Positions 26,851 to 35,020 of a stretch of DNA of 64,000 nt are shown piece after piece (the first letter of the stretch is position 1; each line of letters begins with the position of its first letter). This DNA comes from a bacterium (GTDB lineage Bacteria; Chloroflexota; Anaerolineae; Caldilineales; Caldilineaceae). The notes beneath the pieces are model-generated. The model was not told the origin of the DNA. It was given only the letters and a program-made list of their open reading frames with translations, and ran no database searches. The stretch is from assembly GCA_016124945.1 (NCBI GenBank), contig WGMT01000006.1, positions 1 through 64,000 on the forward strand. Reading direction: 5' to 3'. The position numbers and the translations under genes are program-made.

Positions 26851-27408
26851 ATGACTGTGGCTCAACCCGAAACTCAACAGTATGCCGACTCAACAGGACC
26901 AGTGCAGAACAGCCTGGGGATCGAAGTGCCTGTGGTGCCGCCTTTTTGGTTCGGCCCACAAACATGGAACCTGGTGTACTACGGCATCCTGGCCATCAGT
27001 GTTGCCTTTGGCCTCTTTTCGCTGGTAATCAGTGGATCATGGCTTGATGCACTTGTCTACTTTTTCTTAACACTGTTGGGCACAGCCTTTCTCGGCATTG
27101 CCTTCATCTCTTTCGTGGTGATGCCGCTCTTCCTCAAGCATCAGGAGCGTCTGCGTGAAGCACGTAGGCTCGCCATCCTGGCCGAAAGGGCAGCCGAAAT
27201 CGAGAGAGTAGAACGCGAGAAAGCGGAACGCTTCCGCACGGTTCGAGCGAACCTGGCAGATGCGCCTGCCGCAACCCTGGACAATATCTTTAGCCAACCT
27301 GAAGTAAACACCGATCAGACAGCGGCCGTTTCCTCGCCCAAAGCAGAACCGCGGTCAGTAGAAGATCAAGCCTCAAGCCTGCGTCGTATGATGGCGGCTA
27401 GCCAATAA
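26851..27408 (+). CDS. Unknown membrane protein between flhF and fliA
   Basis: A 185-residue protein I do not recognise. It has a 50-residue soluble N terminus rich in Pro and Gln, two hydrophobic segments (VYYGILAISVAFGLFSLVI and LVYFFLTLLGTAFLGIAFISF), then a long charged helix (HQERLREARRLAILAERAAE and on) that could form a coiled coil, and a disordered tail ending in SSLRRMMAASQ. AAGGAACG precedes the ATG. The position, where flhG usually lies, suggests a flagellar role, but nothing in the sequence resembles a MinD-like ATPase. Confidence 0.7.
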   Translation: MTVAQPETQQYADSTGPVQNSLGIEVPVVPPFWFGPQTWNLVYYGILAISVAFGLFSLVISGSWLDALVYFFLTLLGTAFLGIAFISFVVMPLFLKHQERLREARRLAILAERAAEIERVEREKAERFRTVRANLADAPAATLDNIFSQPEVNTDQTAAVSSPKAEPRSVEDQASSLRRMMAASQ

Positions 27409-27436
27409 CGAATCCAAACCCTGAAAAGAAGTTACT

Positions 27437-28408
27437 ATGGCACATGCAATACAGACCTTAGAAGAAGAAGTCCAAGATCTCTGGCAAAATTACAAAGAGA
27501 CCGCTTCTCTCGAAACGCGCGAAAAATTGATCTTGCACTATGCGCCATTGGTCGGAAAAGTTGTGGGGCGCATGGGTTTGAACCCTGAAGGTTCGATTGA
27601 GTGGGGGGATCTCATTAACTACGGCGTGCTAGGTTTGATAGATGCCATTGAACGTTTTGAGCCTGAACGTGGCTTTACTTTTCAGACCTTCGCCAGCTTG
27701 CGCATTCGCGGCGCCGTCCTCGATGCGCTACGCCAGATCGATCCTTTGGGCCGACAAGCGCGCCGACGGGTACGTGAAGCCAAAGAGGCGATTCAACGCC
27801 TCACCGTCACCTTGGGGCGCATCCCTGCCGACGAGGAGGTAGCCGCCGCAATCGATCTGACCGTTGAGCAGTATCAGCAGGTGCTACTGGATGCCAGCTT
27901 TATGCTGCTCAGCCTCGATCAACCTGTACACGACGGCGGAGACGACCAGAAACTACAACTCGCCGATCTGCTAGAAGATCCCAACGCCGTAGACACCTTG
28001 GACCAGGTAGAAGAGCGTGAGTTACAGCAGCGGCTTGCCCAGGCCATTCACGCCTTGCCGAAACGCGAACAAATACTGCTTTCGCTCTATTACTACGAAG
28101 ATCTCACCATGCGCGAGGTCGCGCAGGTGATGGAGATTAGCCAGACCCGTGTCTGTCAGCTTCATGCGCGGACGTTGCTCACCCTCAAGGCGTTGATTGC
28201 CCCGGCCACAATGGAAAAATCAAATCGGGCTACAGAAGAAGAATTCCCTGAGCAAGATGACCTAATTCATCTGAAAATGCCATCGCGAGAGCGCGATCTC
28301 TCGAGTGTGGCCCTCGATCGGCGAAAAACATCCTACCGTACGCGCAAACGTTGGGCACAGGCCTACGAAGATCCATCTCTTGCATCCCCCAAAGAGGCAT
28401 CATCATGA
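27437..28408 (+). CDS. fliA: Flagellar sigma factor FliA (sigma-28/sigma-D)
   Basis: A 323-residue protein. Region 2 is clear (REKLILHYAPLVGKVVGRMG, GDLINYGVLGLIDAIERFEP, TFQTFASLRIRGAVLDALRQ), as is the FliA-specific DPLGRQARRRVREAKEAIQR stretch. Region 3 (LGRIPADEEVAAAIDL) and region 4 (LPKREQILLSLYYYEDLTMR, then VMEISQTRVCQLHARTLLTL) follow. A 60-residue basic tail after region 4 is not part of the usual fold. It drives late flagellar genes and is held by FlgM, encoded 3 kb downstream. Its stop overlaps the next start (ATGA). Confidence 0.95.
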   Translation: MAHAIQTLEEEVQDLWQNYKETASLETREKLILHYAPLVGKVVGRMGLNPEGSIEWGDLINYGVLGLIDAIERFEPERGFTFQTFASLRIRGAVLDALRQIDPLGRQARRRVREAKEAIQRLTVTLGRIPADEEVAAAIDLTVEQYQQVLLDASFMLLSLDQPVHDGGDDQKLQLADLLEDPNAVDTLDQVEERELQQRLAQAIHALPKREQILLSLYYYEDLTMREVAQVMEISQTRVCQLHARTLLTLKALIAPATMEKSNRATEEEFPEQDDLIHLKMPSRERDLSSVALDRRKTSYRTRKRWAQAYEDPSLASPKEASS

Positions 28409-28965
28409 TCGAATTGCTTTTGACCTTGTTGGCTTTTGTTGCCACCGTCATCTGTGTTGGCTTGTATTGGCAAGTGCAAAGAAGCGAAGCACGTATCGCT
28501 CGGCAAGTTGCCGAAGTGCGCGAACAGGCTTTGGTCGTAGGGGAACTGGCCGACGAAATCAGTATGGCCAGCACCTATCTTTATGAAGCGATGGATCGTT
28601 TCCTTGGTGATGTCGAGACGCAACTTCAGGCCGTTCGTGAATTGACGCCACCTGTGCCGGCCCCTCCCCCTGTACACACTTCGGTTGAGGACAAAGCCGC
28701 TGCTACACCTGAGTCGTCGCCAATTGTGGCCGAAGAAGAGCCTGCATGGTGGGAACTCCTTGAAGCAGATGAAGCGCCTGATCTTACTGCCGTCCCTGAA
28801 TCCAAACCCGAAGCGACACCCGTGCCGTACCATCCACACTATCAGGCGTTGGCGTTGGCCGCCGAAGGCAAAGATCTGGTTGAAATCGCCCGCCACACCG
28901 GGCTCGGGGTTGAGGAACTACGTCTACTCCTACATTTTCAGGATGAGCTGTCTGTTTCCGGTTGA
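28405..28965 (+). CDS. SwrB-like membrane-anchored protein
   Basis: A 186-residue protein starting in the fliA stop. It has one N-terminal membrane helix (MIELLLTLLAFVATVICVGL), a helical stretch with RSEARIARQVAEVREQA, a Pro/Glu-rich linker, and a small C-terminal helix-turn-helix-like part (YQALALAAEGKDLVEIARHT, GLGVEELRLLL). The layout and the position right after the motility sigma gene match SwrB/YlxL (DUF6115-like) of Bacillus, which helps activate the flagellar export apparatus. The homology is inferred from layout and synteny, not from long conserved motifs. Confidence 0.6.
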   Translation: MIELLLTLLAFVATVICVGLYWQVQRSEARIARQVAEVREQALVVGELADEISMASTYLYEAMDRFLGDVETQLQAVRELTPPVPAPPPVHTSVEDKAAATPESSPIVAEEEPAWWELLEADEAPDLTAVPESKPEATPVPYHPHYQALALAAEGKDLVEIARHTGLGVEELRLLLHFQDELSVSG

Positions 28966-29032
28966 GCCGAAGCCCATCATAAGCTGTGCCTCGTCCGAAT
29001 TCCATACACATGTTCAGGGACAACACGCAATC

Positions 29033-29722
29033 ATGTACCATTCTGTCACTCTCATAAGTCTCTTCTACCGACGCCGTTCTCTGCCGGTATGGTTCTTTGC
29101 GATCTTGCTCTGGTTTCTAGCAACAACGCCGGCGGCGGCAAACGGTATTCCTGTTGAGATCTTCCTTGATCACCTGCCTTTCAAAACCACCTGGTCGCCC
29201 GCTGCGGGTGGGCGTGGCATCGCTGTTGTCTCTGCCAACGATGAACAGGTGCGTGTGATGGCCCAGAATCTGCCTGCCCCGCCCGCCGGCAGGATCTACT
29301 ACGCCTGGCTTGAACAGACTCAAGGTGGTTTTCTGCCTGTTGGCGCGTTGAGCTACCTAAACGACGGCACAGCGTCTATCGACCAGCACATGCCCGAGCT
29401 GCCCCATTCCGAATATTTCTCGTGGGTGCTGGTATCGCTGGAAGATATGCGTTACGTAGGTGATGCCCCTAGTATCGACGTCGCCCTGGCCGGTCGTCTG
29501 CCCAATGCCATGGCGTTGCCGCCGGCAGGTGGCGAATCACCGGCATTGTTGCCGGTAACCGGGGCGCACGCAGACGCCTCCCTGTGGCTGGGCCTGCCGC
29601 TACTGTGGGTGTTGATCCTACTGGTTGTGGTGCTGTCTACGATCTTTATGGCGCGGCAAATGCATTTTTCGCCTCTGGCAAAGCAGCAGAAGCAGCCGCA
29701 GAAGCAAAGGAACGAGCAATGA
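29033..29722 (+). CDS. Secreted LPVTG-anchored protein with RskA-like domain
   Basis: About 229 residues from ATG 29033. A signal peptide (RRRSLPVWFFAILLWFLATTPAAA) is followed by a beta-rich domain whose RVMAQNLPAPPAGRIYYAWL segment resembles the extracytoplasmic C-terminal domain of anti-sigma-K factor RskA. At residues 173-177 is LPVTG, then a hydrophobic helix (about 183-206) and a Lys/Gln/Arg-rich tail: the complete sortase sorting signal. It sits between fliA-swrB and flgF and overlaps the flgF start (ATGA). A sortase gene lies 5 kb away, behind fliD. The function is unknown. Confidence 0.75.
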   Translation: MYHSVTLISLFYRRRSLPVWFFAILLWFLATTPAAANGIPVEIFLDHLPFKTTWSPAAGGRGIAVVSANDEQVRVMAQNLPAPPAGRIYYAWLEQTQGGFLPVGALSYLNDGTASIDQHMPELPHSEYFSWVLVSLEDMRYVGDAPSIDVALAGRLPNAMALPPAGGESPALLPVTGAHADASLWLGLPLLWVLILLVVVLSTIFMARQMHFSPLAKQQKQPQKQRNEQ

Positions 29723-30468
29723 TCCGAGGCATCTACACATCGGCATCAGCGCTGCGCGCCGCCACCCTTCACCAGGGGCGTCTTTCGCACAATCTGGCCA
29801 ACATTCACACCACCGGCTTCAAACAGGTGCTGACGCTACGCCAGGCTTACCAGGTGAATGCCATGGGCCGTTACAGCGCCGACGGCGCCGACTACCTTGA
29901 ACGGTTGGGCAATCTCGAACAGGGGCTGATGGTGCCTGATGAAATCGTTGACTTTTCGCAAGGGACATTTGAAAGCACCGAGCGACCCTTCGATCTGGCG
30001 GTTGAGGGCAACGGCTTCTTCCGTGTACAGACGCCAGAGGGCGAGCGTTACACGCGCGATGGATCCTTTCACCGCGACACCTTGGGGCAATTGGTGACAC
30101 GTGACGGCTTCTATGTGTTGGGCGCCGATGGCGCGCCGATTGTACTCCCGGCGGGGGCAACTTCCATTCTGCCCGACGGGGCCATCTTTGTGAACAATGA
30201 GCAGGTGGCCCAAATCAGCCTGGCCAACGTGGCCGACCCGGCAGATTGGGTGCAGGAAAACAATAACCTCTTCAGCACCGATGCTGCGGCTCCCCTTGAT
30301 CCCAACACGGTTTCGATCAAGCAGGGCTATCTGGAACTCAGCAATGTAGAAGAAAACGTGCAGATCGTCGAAATGATGCGCATTTTGCGTCTTTATGAAG
30401 CAAACCAACGCACACTCCAGACTCATGACCGCGCCTTGGGTGCAGTACTGATGGTCGGTGAGGTGTAA
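29719..30468 (+). CDS. flgF: Flagellar rod/hook basal-body protein FlgF (FlgG family)
   Basis: A 249-residue protein from ATG 29719 inside the upstream stop. N terminus MIRGIYTSASALRAATLHQG and LSHNLANIHTTGFKQ carry the rod/hook family signature. The centre has RPFDLAVEGNGFFRVQTPEG and YTRDGSFHRDTLGQLVTRDG, and the C terminus has KQGYLELSNVEENVQIVEMM. It forms part of the rod. Whether it or the next gene is the true FlgF cannot be decided by sequence alone; order suggests FlgF first, as in Gram-positive flhO-flhP pairs. Confidence 0.85.
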   Translation: MIRGIYTSASALRAATLHQGRLSHNLANIHTTGFKQVLTLRQAYQVNAMGRYSADGADYLERLGNLEQGLMVPDEIVDFSQGTFESTERPFDLAVEGNGFFRVQTPEGERYTRDGSFHRDTLGQLVTRDGFYVLGADGAPIVLPAGATSILPDGAIFVNNEQVAQISLANVADPADWVQENNNLFSTDAAAPLDPNTVSIKQGYLELSNVEENVQIVEMMRILRLYEANQRTLQTHDRALGAVLMVGEV

Positions 30469-30480
30469 GGGACTTTCACT

Positions 30481-31287
30481 ATGATCAATTCACTGAATCA
30501 TCTTTGGGAAATCGCTGGCAGCGGCATGCGAAGTCGCCAACGCCAGCTCGATCTGTTGAGCCACAACATCGCCAACGTCAACACCATTGGCTTTAAGGCG
30601 AGCCAGGCCGGCTTCCAGGCCCTGATCCGCAACACCGTCCTCACCGAAGAGGACGCTGCCGTGCTGGAGAACGGTCTACCCGGTCAATCGATTCGTGAGG
30701 GCATGGGCGCACTCTTTACACACAGCACACATCTCTTCACCCAGGGGACACTGACACAGACTGACAATCCCCATAACCTTGCCATCAACGGCGACGGCTT
30801 CTTTCAAGTGACAAACCCGGCCGGCGACATTCTCTACACACGTGCCGGCGATTTTCATCGCGATCTGGCCGGCAATCTGGTCACCACCGATGGCTACCGC
30901 TTACAGCCCGTGGTGGCAATCCCTGAAGCCATCGCCGAAATCTACATTGATCCCAGTGGGCGCATCTTGGGGCGCGAGCCGGGCGACGATGAGGTACAAG
31001 AGCTTGGTGTGATTGAGCTTGCGCTCTTCGAAAACCCCAACGGCCTCGAAAATGTAGGCAAACATGCCTTTGTCGCCACCGACGCCAGTGGGCCGGCGCA
31101 ATTGGGTGAAGCTACGCTGGGTGGGCGTGGCTCCCTCCTCAGTGGTTATCTCGAAGGCAGTAATGTTGATCTCTCGCAAGAAATGACCGAACTCCTGCGT
31201 TCGCAGCGTGCCTATTCCATGAGCCTGCGCTCGCTCCACGTCGCCGACGAACTCTTTCGCATGGCGAACGAAATGCCGAGGAGTTAG
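30481..31287 (+). CDS. flgG: Flagellar rod protein FlgG
   Basis: A 268-residue protein, paralogous to the gene before it. It has RQLDLLSHNIANVNTIGFKA, a D2-like insertion around FLTQGTLTQTDNPHNLAING, the family core GDGFFQVTNPAGDILYTRAG, and the C-terminal GYLEGSNVDLSQEMTELLRS followed by QRAYSMSLRSLHVADEL. AAGGGAC is upstream. It would build the distal rod. Confidence 0.88.
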   Translation: MINSLNHLWEIAGSGMRSRQRQLDLLSHNIANVNTIGFKASQAGFQALIRNTVLTEEDAAVLENGLPGQSIREGMGALFTHSTHLFTQGTLTQTDNPHNLAINGDGFFQVTNPAGDILYTRAGDFHRDLAGNLVTTDGYRLQPVVAIPEAIAEIYIDPSGRILGREPGDDEVQELGVIELALFENPNGLENVGKHAFVATDASGPAQLGEATLGGRGSLLSGYLEGSNVDLSQEMTELLRSQRAYSMSLRSLHVADELFRMANEMPRS

Positions 31288-31376
31288 GGATTGGGGATTG
31301 GGGACTAGGGATTGGGATCTTGTAAAGAATCTGGTGACGCAAGGAGATTCAGTCCCCAATCACTAATCACCAATCA
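31287..31376. repeat. Inverted heptamer arrays after flgG
   Basis: GGGATTG-type heptamers (31287-31314) touch the flgG stop. About 40 bases later come CCAATCA-type heptamers (31356-31376) of opposite polarity, so the pair can fold back on itself. The sequence GGGATCTTGT at the inner edge of the left arm also occurs in the larger hairpin at 63713-63804. Confidence 0.8.
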
Positions 31377-31462
31377 CCCCACTATTACGTACTATAAATG
31401 ATGGATTGTGCCGCTTTGTTCTGACATTCTTGTAAATAGCACTGTTCAGCCCCTCGGGATCT

Positions 31463-31470
31463 GCCGATAG
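31463..31470 (+). promoter_or_regulatory. Candidate sigma-28 -10 element of flgM
   Basis: GCCGATAG matches the sigma-28 -10 consensus GCCGATAA at seven of eight bases, 43 bases before the flgM start. No TAAA element is seen at the usual distance upstream, so the call is weak. Confidence 0.35.
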
Positions 31471-31513
31471 GAATAGTGTAGATACCATTTGTTGACTGAG
31501 CAGGAGGAACCTT

Positions 31514-31810
31514 ATGAAGGTTACAAATACAAGCAATCAGAACCTCCACCAGATTTACCAGAATCAGGTCGAGCGGACCGGTCAAGGACAAGAATCATCC
31601 CAGGCTGCGGCTTTCCGCCCATCCGATCGCAAGGACTCGGTCGAGCTTTCCAGCCAGGCGCGGTTGCTTCAAAGTGCTGCTGAAGAGGCCAAACGCGACG
31701 AACCTGCCCGTCAGGAACGCGTCAATCAACTGCGTGAGCAAGTGCAGGCAGGCGCCTACCAGGTGCCCGTACAGCAAATTGCCGCCCAGATGATGTCGAC
31801 TCTCATCTAG
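31514..31810 (+). CDS. flgM: Anti-sigma-28 factor FlgM
   Basis: A 98-residue protein with GCAGGAGG upstream. The flexible N terminus (MKVTNTSNQNLHQIYQ) is followed by the conserved DSVELSSQARLLQSAAEEA and RQERVNQLREQVQAGAYQVP block typical of FlgM. It holds FliA inactive until it is exported through the completed hook-basal body. It is placed, as usual, just before flgN and flgK. Confidence 0.92.
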   Translation: MKVTNTSNQNLHQIYQNQVERTGQGQESSQAAAFRPSDRKDSVELSSQARLLQSAAEEAKRDEPARQERVNQLREQVQAGAYQVPVQQIAAQMMSTLI

Positions 31811-31943
31811 CTGCACACCTCGCCTGGAAGGAACAGGATCTTTGTCTACATGCAGGGCCATTGGCGATTTTGCCATGTACCCGCATGTAGCAAAGAACTG
31901 CCTTACAACGGATCGGCACGCTGCTGCTTTTCGGCCATCGACT

Positions 31944-31971
31944 ACACCGGCATGTTGTTTGATGCCGGTGT
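31944..31971. other. Perfect 10-bp hairpin between flgM and flgN
   Basis: ACACCGGCAT and ATGCCGGTGT pair perfectly around an 8-base loop in the 207-base gap. No T-run follows, so it is not a standard terminator; it could adjust flgM versus flgN-flgK expression. Confidence 0.5.
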
Positions 31972-32017
31972 TGCGCGATGCGCAGCATCTCGTACCAACC
32001 GATTGTAAGGAGTGACT

Positions 32018-32563
32018 ATGCCGCCTGTCTCTGATACCGCCACTGTAAAGACCACCGATAGAACCGCTGCTGCAAAGGTTGCACACGTCGAGCAACTTGC
32101 ACGCATCCTGTCTGATCAACAGGAAACCTGTCTCCAACTGGCAGAATGTGCCGGCGAACAGCAAGAAGCATTGCGCATTGGGCGCGGCCCCGACTTTGTA
32201 CGGGCATCGCTCACCCAGGCGCACTTGGCGCGTCGATTTTACTTTCTCGAGGAAGAGCGAATAGGTGCAGTGGATTCGCTGGCACGCGCCCTGGCCGAAG
32301 ACGCCGGCCCTATCGATCTGACGCTCCTGCTTGAACGGTTGCCCGCCGTAGATGCCGAACAGCTCTCTGCTCGCACCGAAGAGCTACGCCGTACAGCGGA
32401 CAAAGTGCGTGAAATTCAACGTGTCAGCGCGCAGATGATCCAGACGAACATCCAACTCGCTGCCGCCCTAACTCGCCAGGTGGTCGATCCTTCGACACAT
32501 TATTATGGCGCCAAACCGGCACAAGACAAGCTGCCGGCCAGCCAACTTGACCAGAGGATCTAA
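32018..32563 (+). CDS. flgN: FlgN-like export chaperone
   Basis: About 181 residues from ATG 32018, with TAAGGAG nine bases upstream (a GTG at 32012 overlaps that site). The protein is predicted almost wholly helical, with LARILSDQQETCLQLAECAG near the start (the FlgN-type first helix) and a long C-terminal helix (ARTEELRRTADKVREIQRVS). FlgN binds FlgK and FlgL; those genes follow directly. Sequence conservation in FlgN is low, so position carries much of the weight. Confidence 0.8.
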   Translation: MPPVSDTATVKTTDRTAAAKVAHVEQLARILSDQQETCLQLAECAGEQQEALRIGRGPDFVRASLTQAHLARRFYFLEEERIGAVDSLARALAEDAGPIDLTLLLERLPAVDAEQLSARTEELRRTADKVREIQRVSAQMIQTNIQLAAALTRQVVDPSTHYYGAKPAQDKLPASQLDQRI

Positions 32564-32568
32564 GCACT

Positions 32569-33957
32569 ATGAGCGGATTGCTAAGTGGACTTCAGATCGG
32601 CCTGAGCACATTGATGGCGCATCAACAAGCCATCAGCGTCACCAGCCACAACATTGCCAATGTCAATACCCCGGGCTATCAGCGCCAGCGGATCAACCTG
32701 AACGAGATGACCGCACCCAGTGGGCGTCTCAACCCGCCGATAATGGGGATGGGTGTGTATGCCAAAGGCGTCAGCCGTTTTGCCACGCCCTTTATCGACC
32801 ATCAGATTCGTCGCCAGAACGGCGCGCAAAATTATGCCGAAAACACTGAAAATCTGCTGCGCGACGTAGAGTCGGTGCTCACAGAACCTGCTTCGGCAGG
32901 CATTGCCGCCGCCCTAGATGGTTTCTGGCAAGCATGGCAGGATCTCACCGTGGCGCCAACCGAGAAGGCCACACGTATTGCGCTGACACAGTCTGCCAAA
33001 CAACTTACATCGACGATCCGTGAGGCCAACTCCTTCATTGATCAGCTTAAGAGTAACCTCAACACCCAGATCTTGTCAGAGGTCAATCGTGTAAACGACA
33101 TCAGCGTGCAGGTGGATGAACTGAATGAACAGATCATTCAGGCCAACGCACGCGCCGGCGGCAAAGACGGTGCCCTGCCACTGGAACAGTTGCGTGATTC
33201 CTTGCTCTTTGAGCTTTCCGGTATCGTCGACTTTGATCTGTCTATTCAAGATGGTGGGATGGCGCGTGTTAACGTGGGCAACTACGCATTGGTCAACGAT
33301 GGCGGCCCCAAGCCCCTCAAACTGGATGACAGCATGAACCTGGTTTGGGCGGACAGTGACGTCCCCGTCAAAATCTCGACGGGTAGCCTCAAATCTTTGA
33401 TCGACATGCGCGATTCGACACTGCCGAACATCCTTTCCGAGATGGACACACTCGCCGTAGGCTTAATGGAAGCGGTGAATGATATCCATCGCAATGGTTA
33501 CGGCATCGACGGCACCAGCGGGTTGGACTTCTTTACAGGTGAAGATTCGGCCACCATCAATGTGAATCCATCCATTGAACGCTTCCCGGAGGCGATTGCA
33601 TCGGCGGGTGAGCCTGGGCGGATTGGTGACATTTCGGCTGCGCTTGCAATTGCGGGCCTCTCCAACGCCTCGACCATGGGCAACAATAATGCTATCTCCA
33701 TCAACGGTTACTTCCGTAGCATCGTCACGAATTTAGGCATGGACATTCAACGATCAAAGGCGAGCGGTGATTCGAGTCAATCTGTTGTGGAACACCTCGA
33801 AGACCGTCGCCAGGCCATCAGTGGTGTGTCGATGGACGAAGAGGTGGCCAGCCTGATCGGCTACGAAAAAGCCTTCCAGGCAGGCGCTCGAATTATCAAC
33901 GTTATCGATGAAATGCTCGACCAGGTTATCAACCGGATGGGATTGGTTGGGCGCTAG
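32569..33957 (+). CDS. flgK: Hook-filament junction protein FlgK (HAP1)
   Basis: A 462-residue protein starting six bases after flgN. N-terminal D0/D1 helices contain LSTLMAHQQAISVTSHNIAN and VNTPGYQRQRINL. The helical core has VNRVNDISVQVDELNEQIIQ, and the C terminus ends with VSMDEEVASLIGYEKAFQAG and ARIINVIDEMLDQVINRMGL. This is the normal FlgK pattern at compact length. Confidence 0.95.
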   Translation: MSGLLSGLQIGLSTLMAHQQAISVTSHNIANVNTPGYQRQRINLNEMTAPSGRLNPPIMGMGVYAKGVSRFATPFIDHQIRRQNGAQNYAENTENLLRDVESVLTEPASAGIAAALDGFWQAWQDLTVAPTEKATRIALTQSAKQLTSTIREANSFIDQLKSNLNTQILSEVNRVNDISVQVDELNEQIIQANARAGGKDGALPLEQLRDSLLFELSGIVDFDLSIQDGGMARVNVGNYALVNDGGPKPLKLDDSMNLVWADSDVPVKISTGSLKSLIDMRDSTLPNILSEMDTLAVGLMEAVNDIHRNGYGIDGTSGLDFFTGEDSATINVNPSIERFPEAIASAGEPGRIGDISAALAIAGLSNASTMGNNNAISINGYFRSIVTNLGMDIQRSKASGDSSQSVVEHLEDRRQAISGVSMDEEVASLIGYEKAFQAGARIINVIDEMLDQVINRMGLVGR

Positions 33958-34003
33958 TCGCTCTGTTGCTTATTGTGTGTCATAGACGAAAAGGGAAACC
34001 TCA

Positions 34004-34891
34004 ATGCGTATCACCGATCGAATGATTGTCAACAATACGCTTTCATACCTTCAGCGTGGGCGGGAACGGCTGGGAGATGCGCAGACGCGTGTTGTGACAG
34101 GGCGGCGGCTGCAGCGTTCGTCGGACAATCCGGCTGATGTGGAGCGCGCCATGACCCTGGCCAGCGAGTTGCGCATGGTGGAGAAACAGAATTCGAATCT
34201 AAAAACCACACGCGACTGGCTCAGCGGCACAGATGTGGGTATCCAAAATCTCAACGACACGCTGATCGAAGCGCGTAGCCTGGCGCTGCGCAGCAAAAAT
34301 GATACTTTTTCAGAGAATGAGCGAAGAGCCTTTTCCAGGCAGATAGGCGAAATGTTGAATGGCGCCATGTCCATTGCCAATACACAGCAGGGTGGCAACT
34401 ACCTTTTCAGTGGTCAACAAGTGAAGACTGAGCCTTTCGATATTCAAGGCGGCACCATCGTCTACCAGGGCGACAATGCCGACATCAATCACATCGTTGA
34501 AGTTGGGCAGACCATGACGATCAACGTGACAGGCGTCGCTGGGAACAACCTGGGTGTCTTTGGCGCTCTGAATGCGTTACAATCGCTCCAACAAGGGCTG
34601 GAAGCCAACGATACGGCCAGTATTGACGACTTCATGAACCAGACCGACAGCGTGATGGAGGATCTTTTTGCTGCACAGAGCGCCATCGGTGTACGGATGC
34701 AACGCGTCGATGCCACCAGTCAGCGTTTTGATCAACGTGAGACCGATTTGAAACAACTCTATAGCCAACTGGTGGATGCCAACATGGCCGAAGTGATCAC
34801 CGAGATGAATGCCGAGTCGACAGCATATGAGATGAGCCTGGCGACGACGGCACGCATCATGCCACGTAGCCTGCTCGATTTCTTGCGCTAG
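34004..34891 (+). CDS. flgL: Hook-filament junction protein FlgL (HAP3)
   Basis: A 295-residue flagellin-like protein: MRITDRMIVNNTLSYLQRGR at the N terminus, RRLQRSSDNPADVERAM (the flagellin-family DDPA-like turn), LSGTDVGIQNLNDTLIEARS, and the C-terminal ANMAEVITEMNAESTAYEMS. AAGGGAAACC precedes the ATG. It connects FlgK to the filament. Confidence 0.95.
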   Translation: MRITDRMIVNNTLSYLQRGRERLGDAQTRVVTGRRLQRSSDNPADVERAMTLASELRMVEKQNSNLKTTRDWLSGTDVGIQNLNDTLIEARSLALRSKNDTFSENERRAFSRQIGEMLNGAMSIANTQQGGNYLFSGQQVKTEPFDIQGGTIVYQGDNADINHIVEVGQTMTINVTGVAGNNLGVFGALNALQSLQQGLEANDTASIDDFMNQTDSVMEDLFAAQSAIGVRMQRVDATSQRFDQRETDLKQLYSQLVDANMAEVITEMNAESTAYEMSLATTARIMPRSLLDFLR

Positions 34892-34916
34892 TACGTATCA
34901 ATAGATAGTCAGATAA

Positions 34917-34962
34917 TCAAATCAAAAACCCGGCCTCTTAAAGGGCCGGGTTTTTGATTTGA
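34917..34962. terminator. Bidirectional terminator between flgL and sortase gene
   Basis: Two 19-base arms, ending in AAAAACCCGGCC and beginning with GGCCGGGTTTTT, pair perfectly around an 8-base loop. The A-run on one side and the T-run on the other make it work for both the flgL transcript and the convergent fliS-fliD-sortase transcript. Confidence 0.93.
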
Positions 34963-35020
34963 CTCTCTATCACTGGGGCATTCGCATTTTTCAATCGGCG
35001 TCGTGACCCTTCTACATTCA

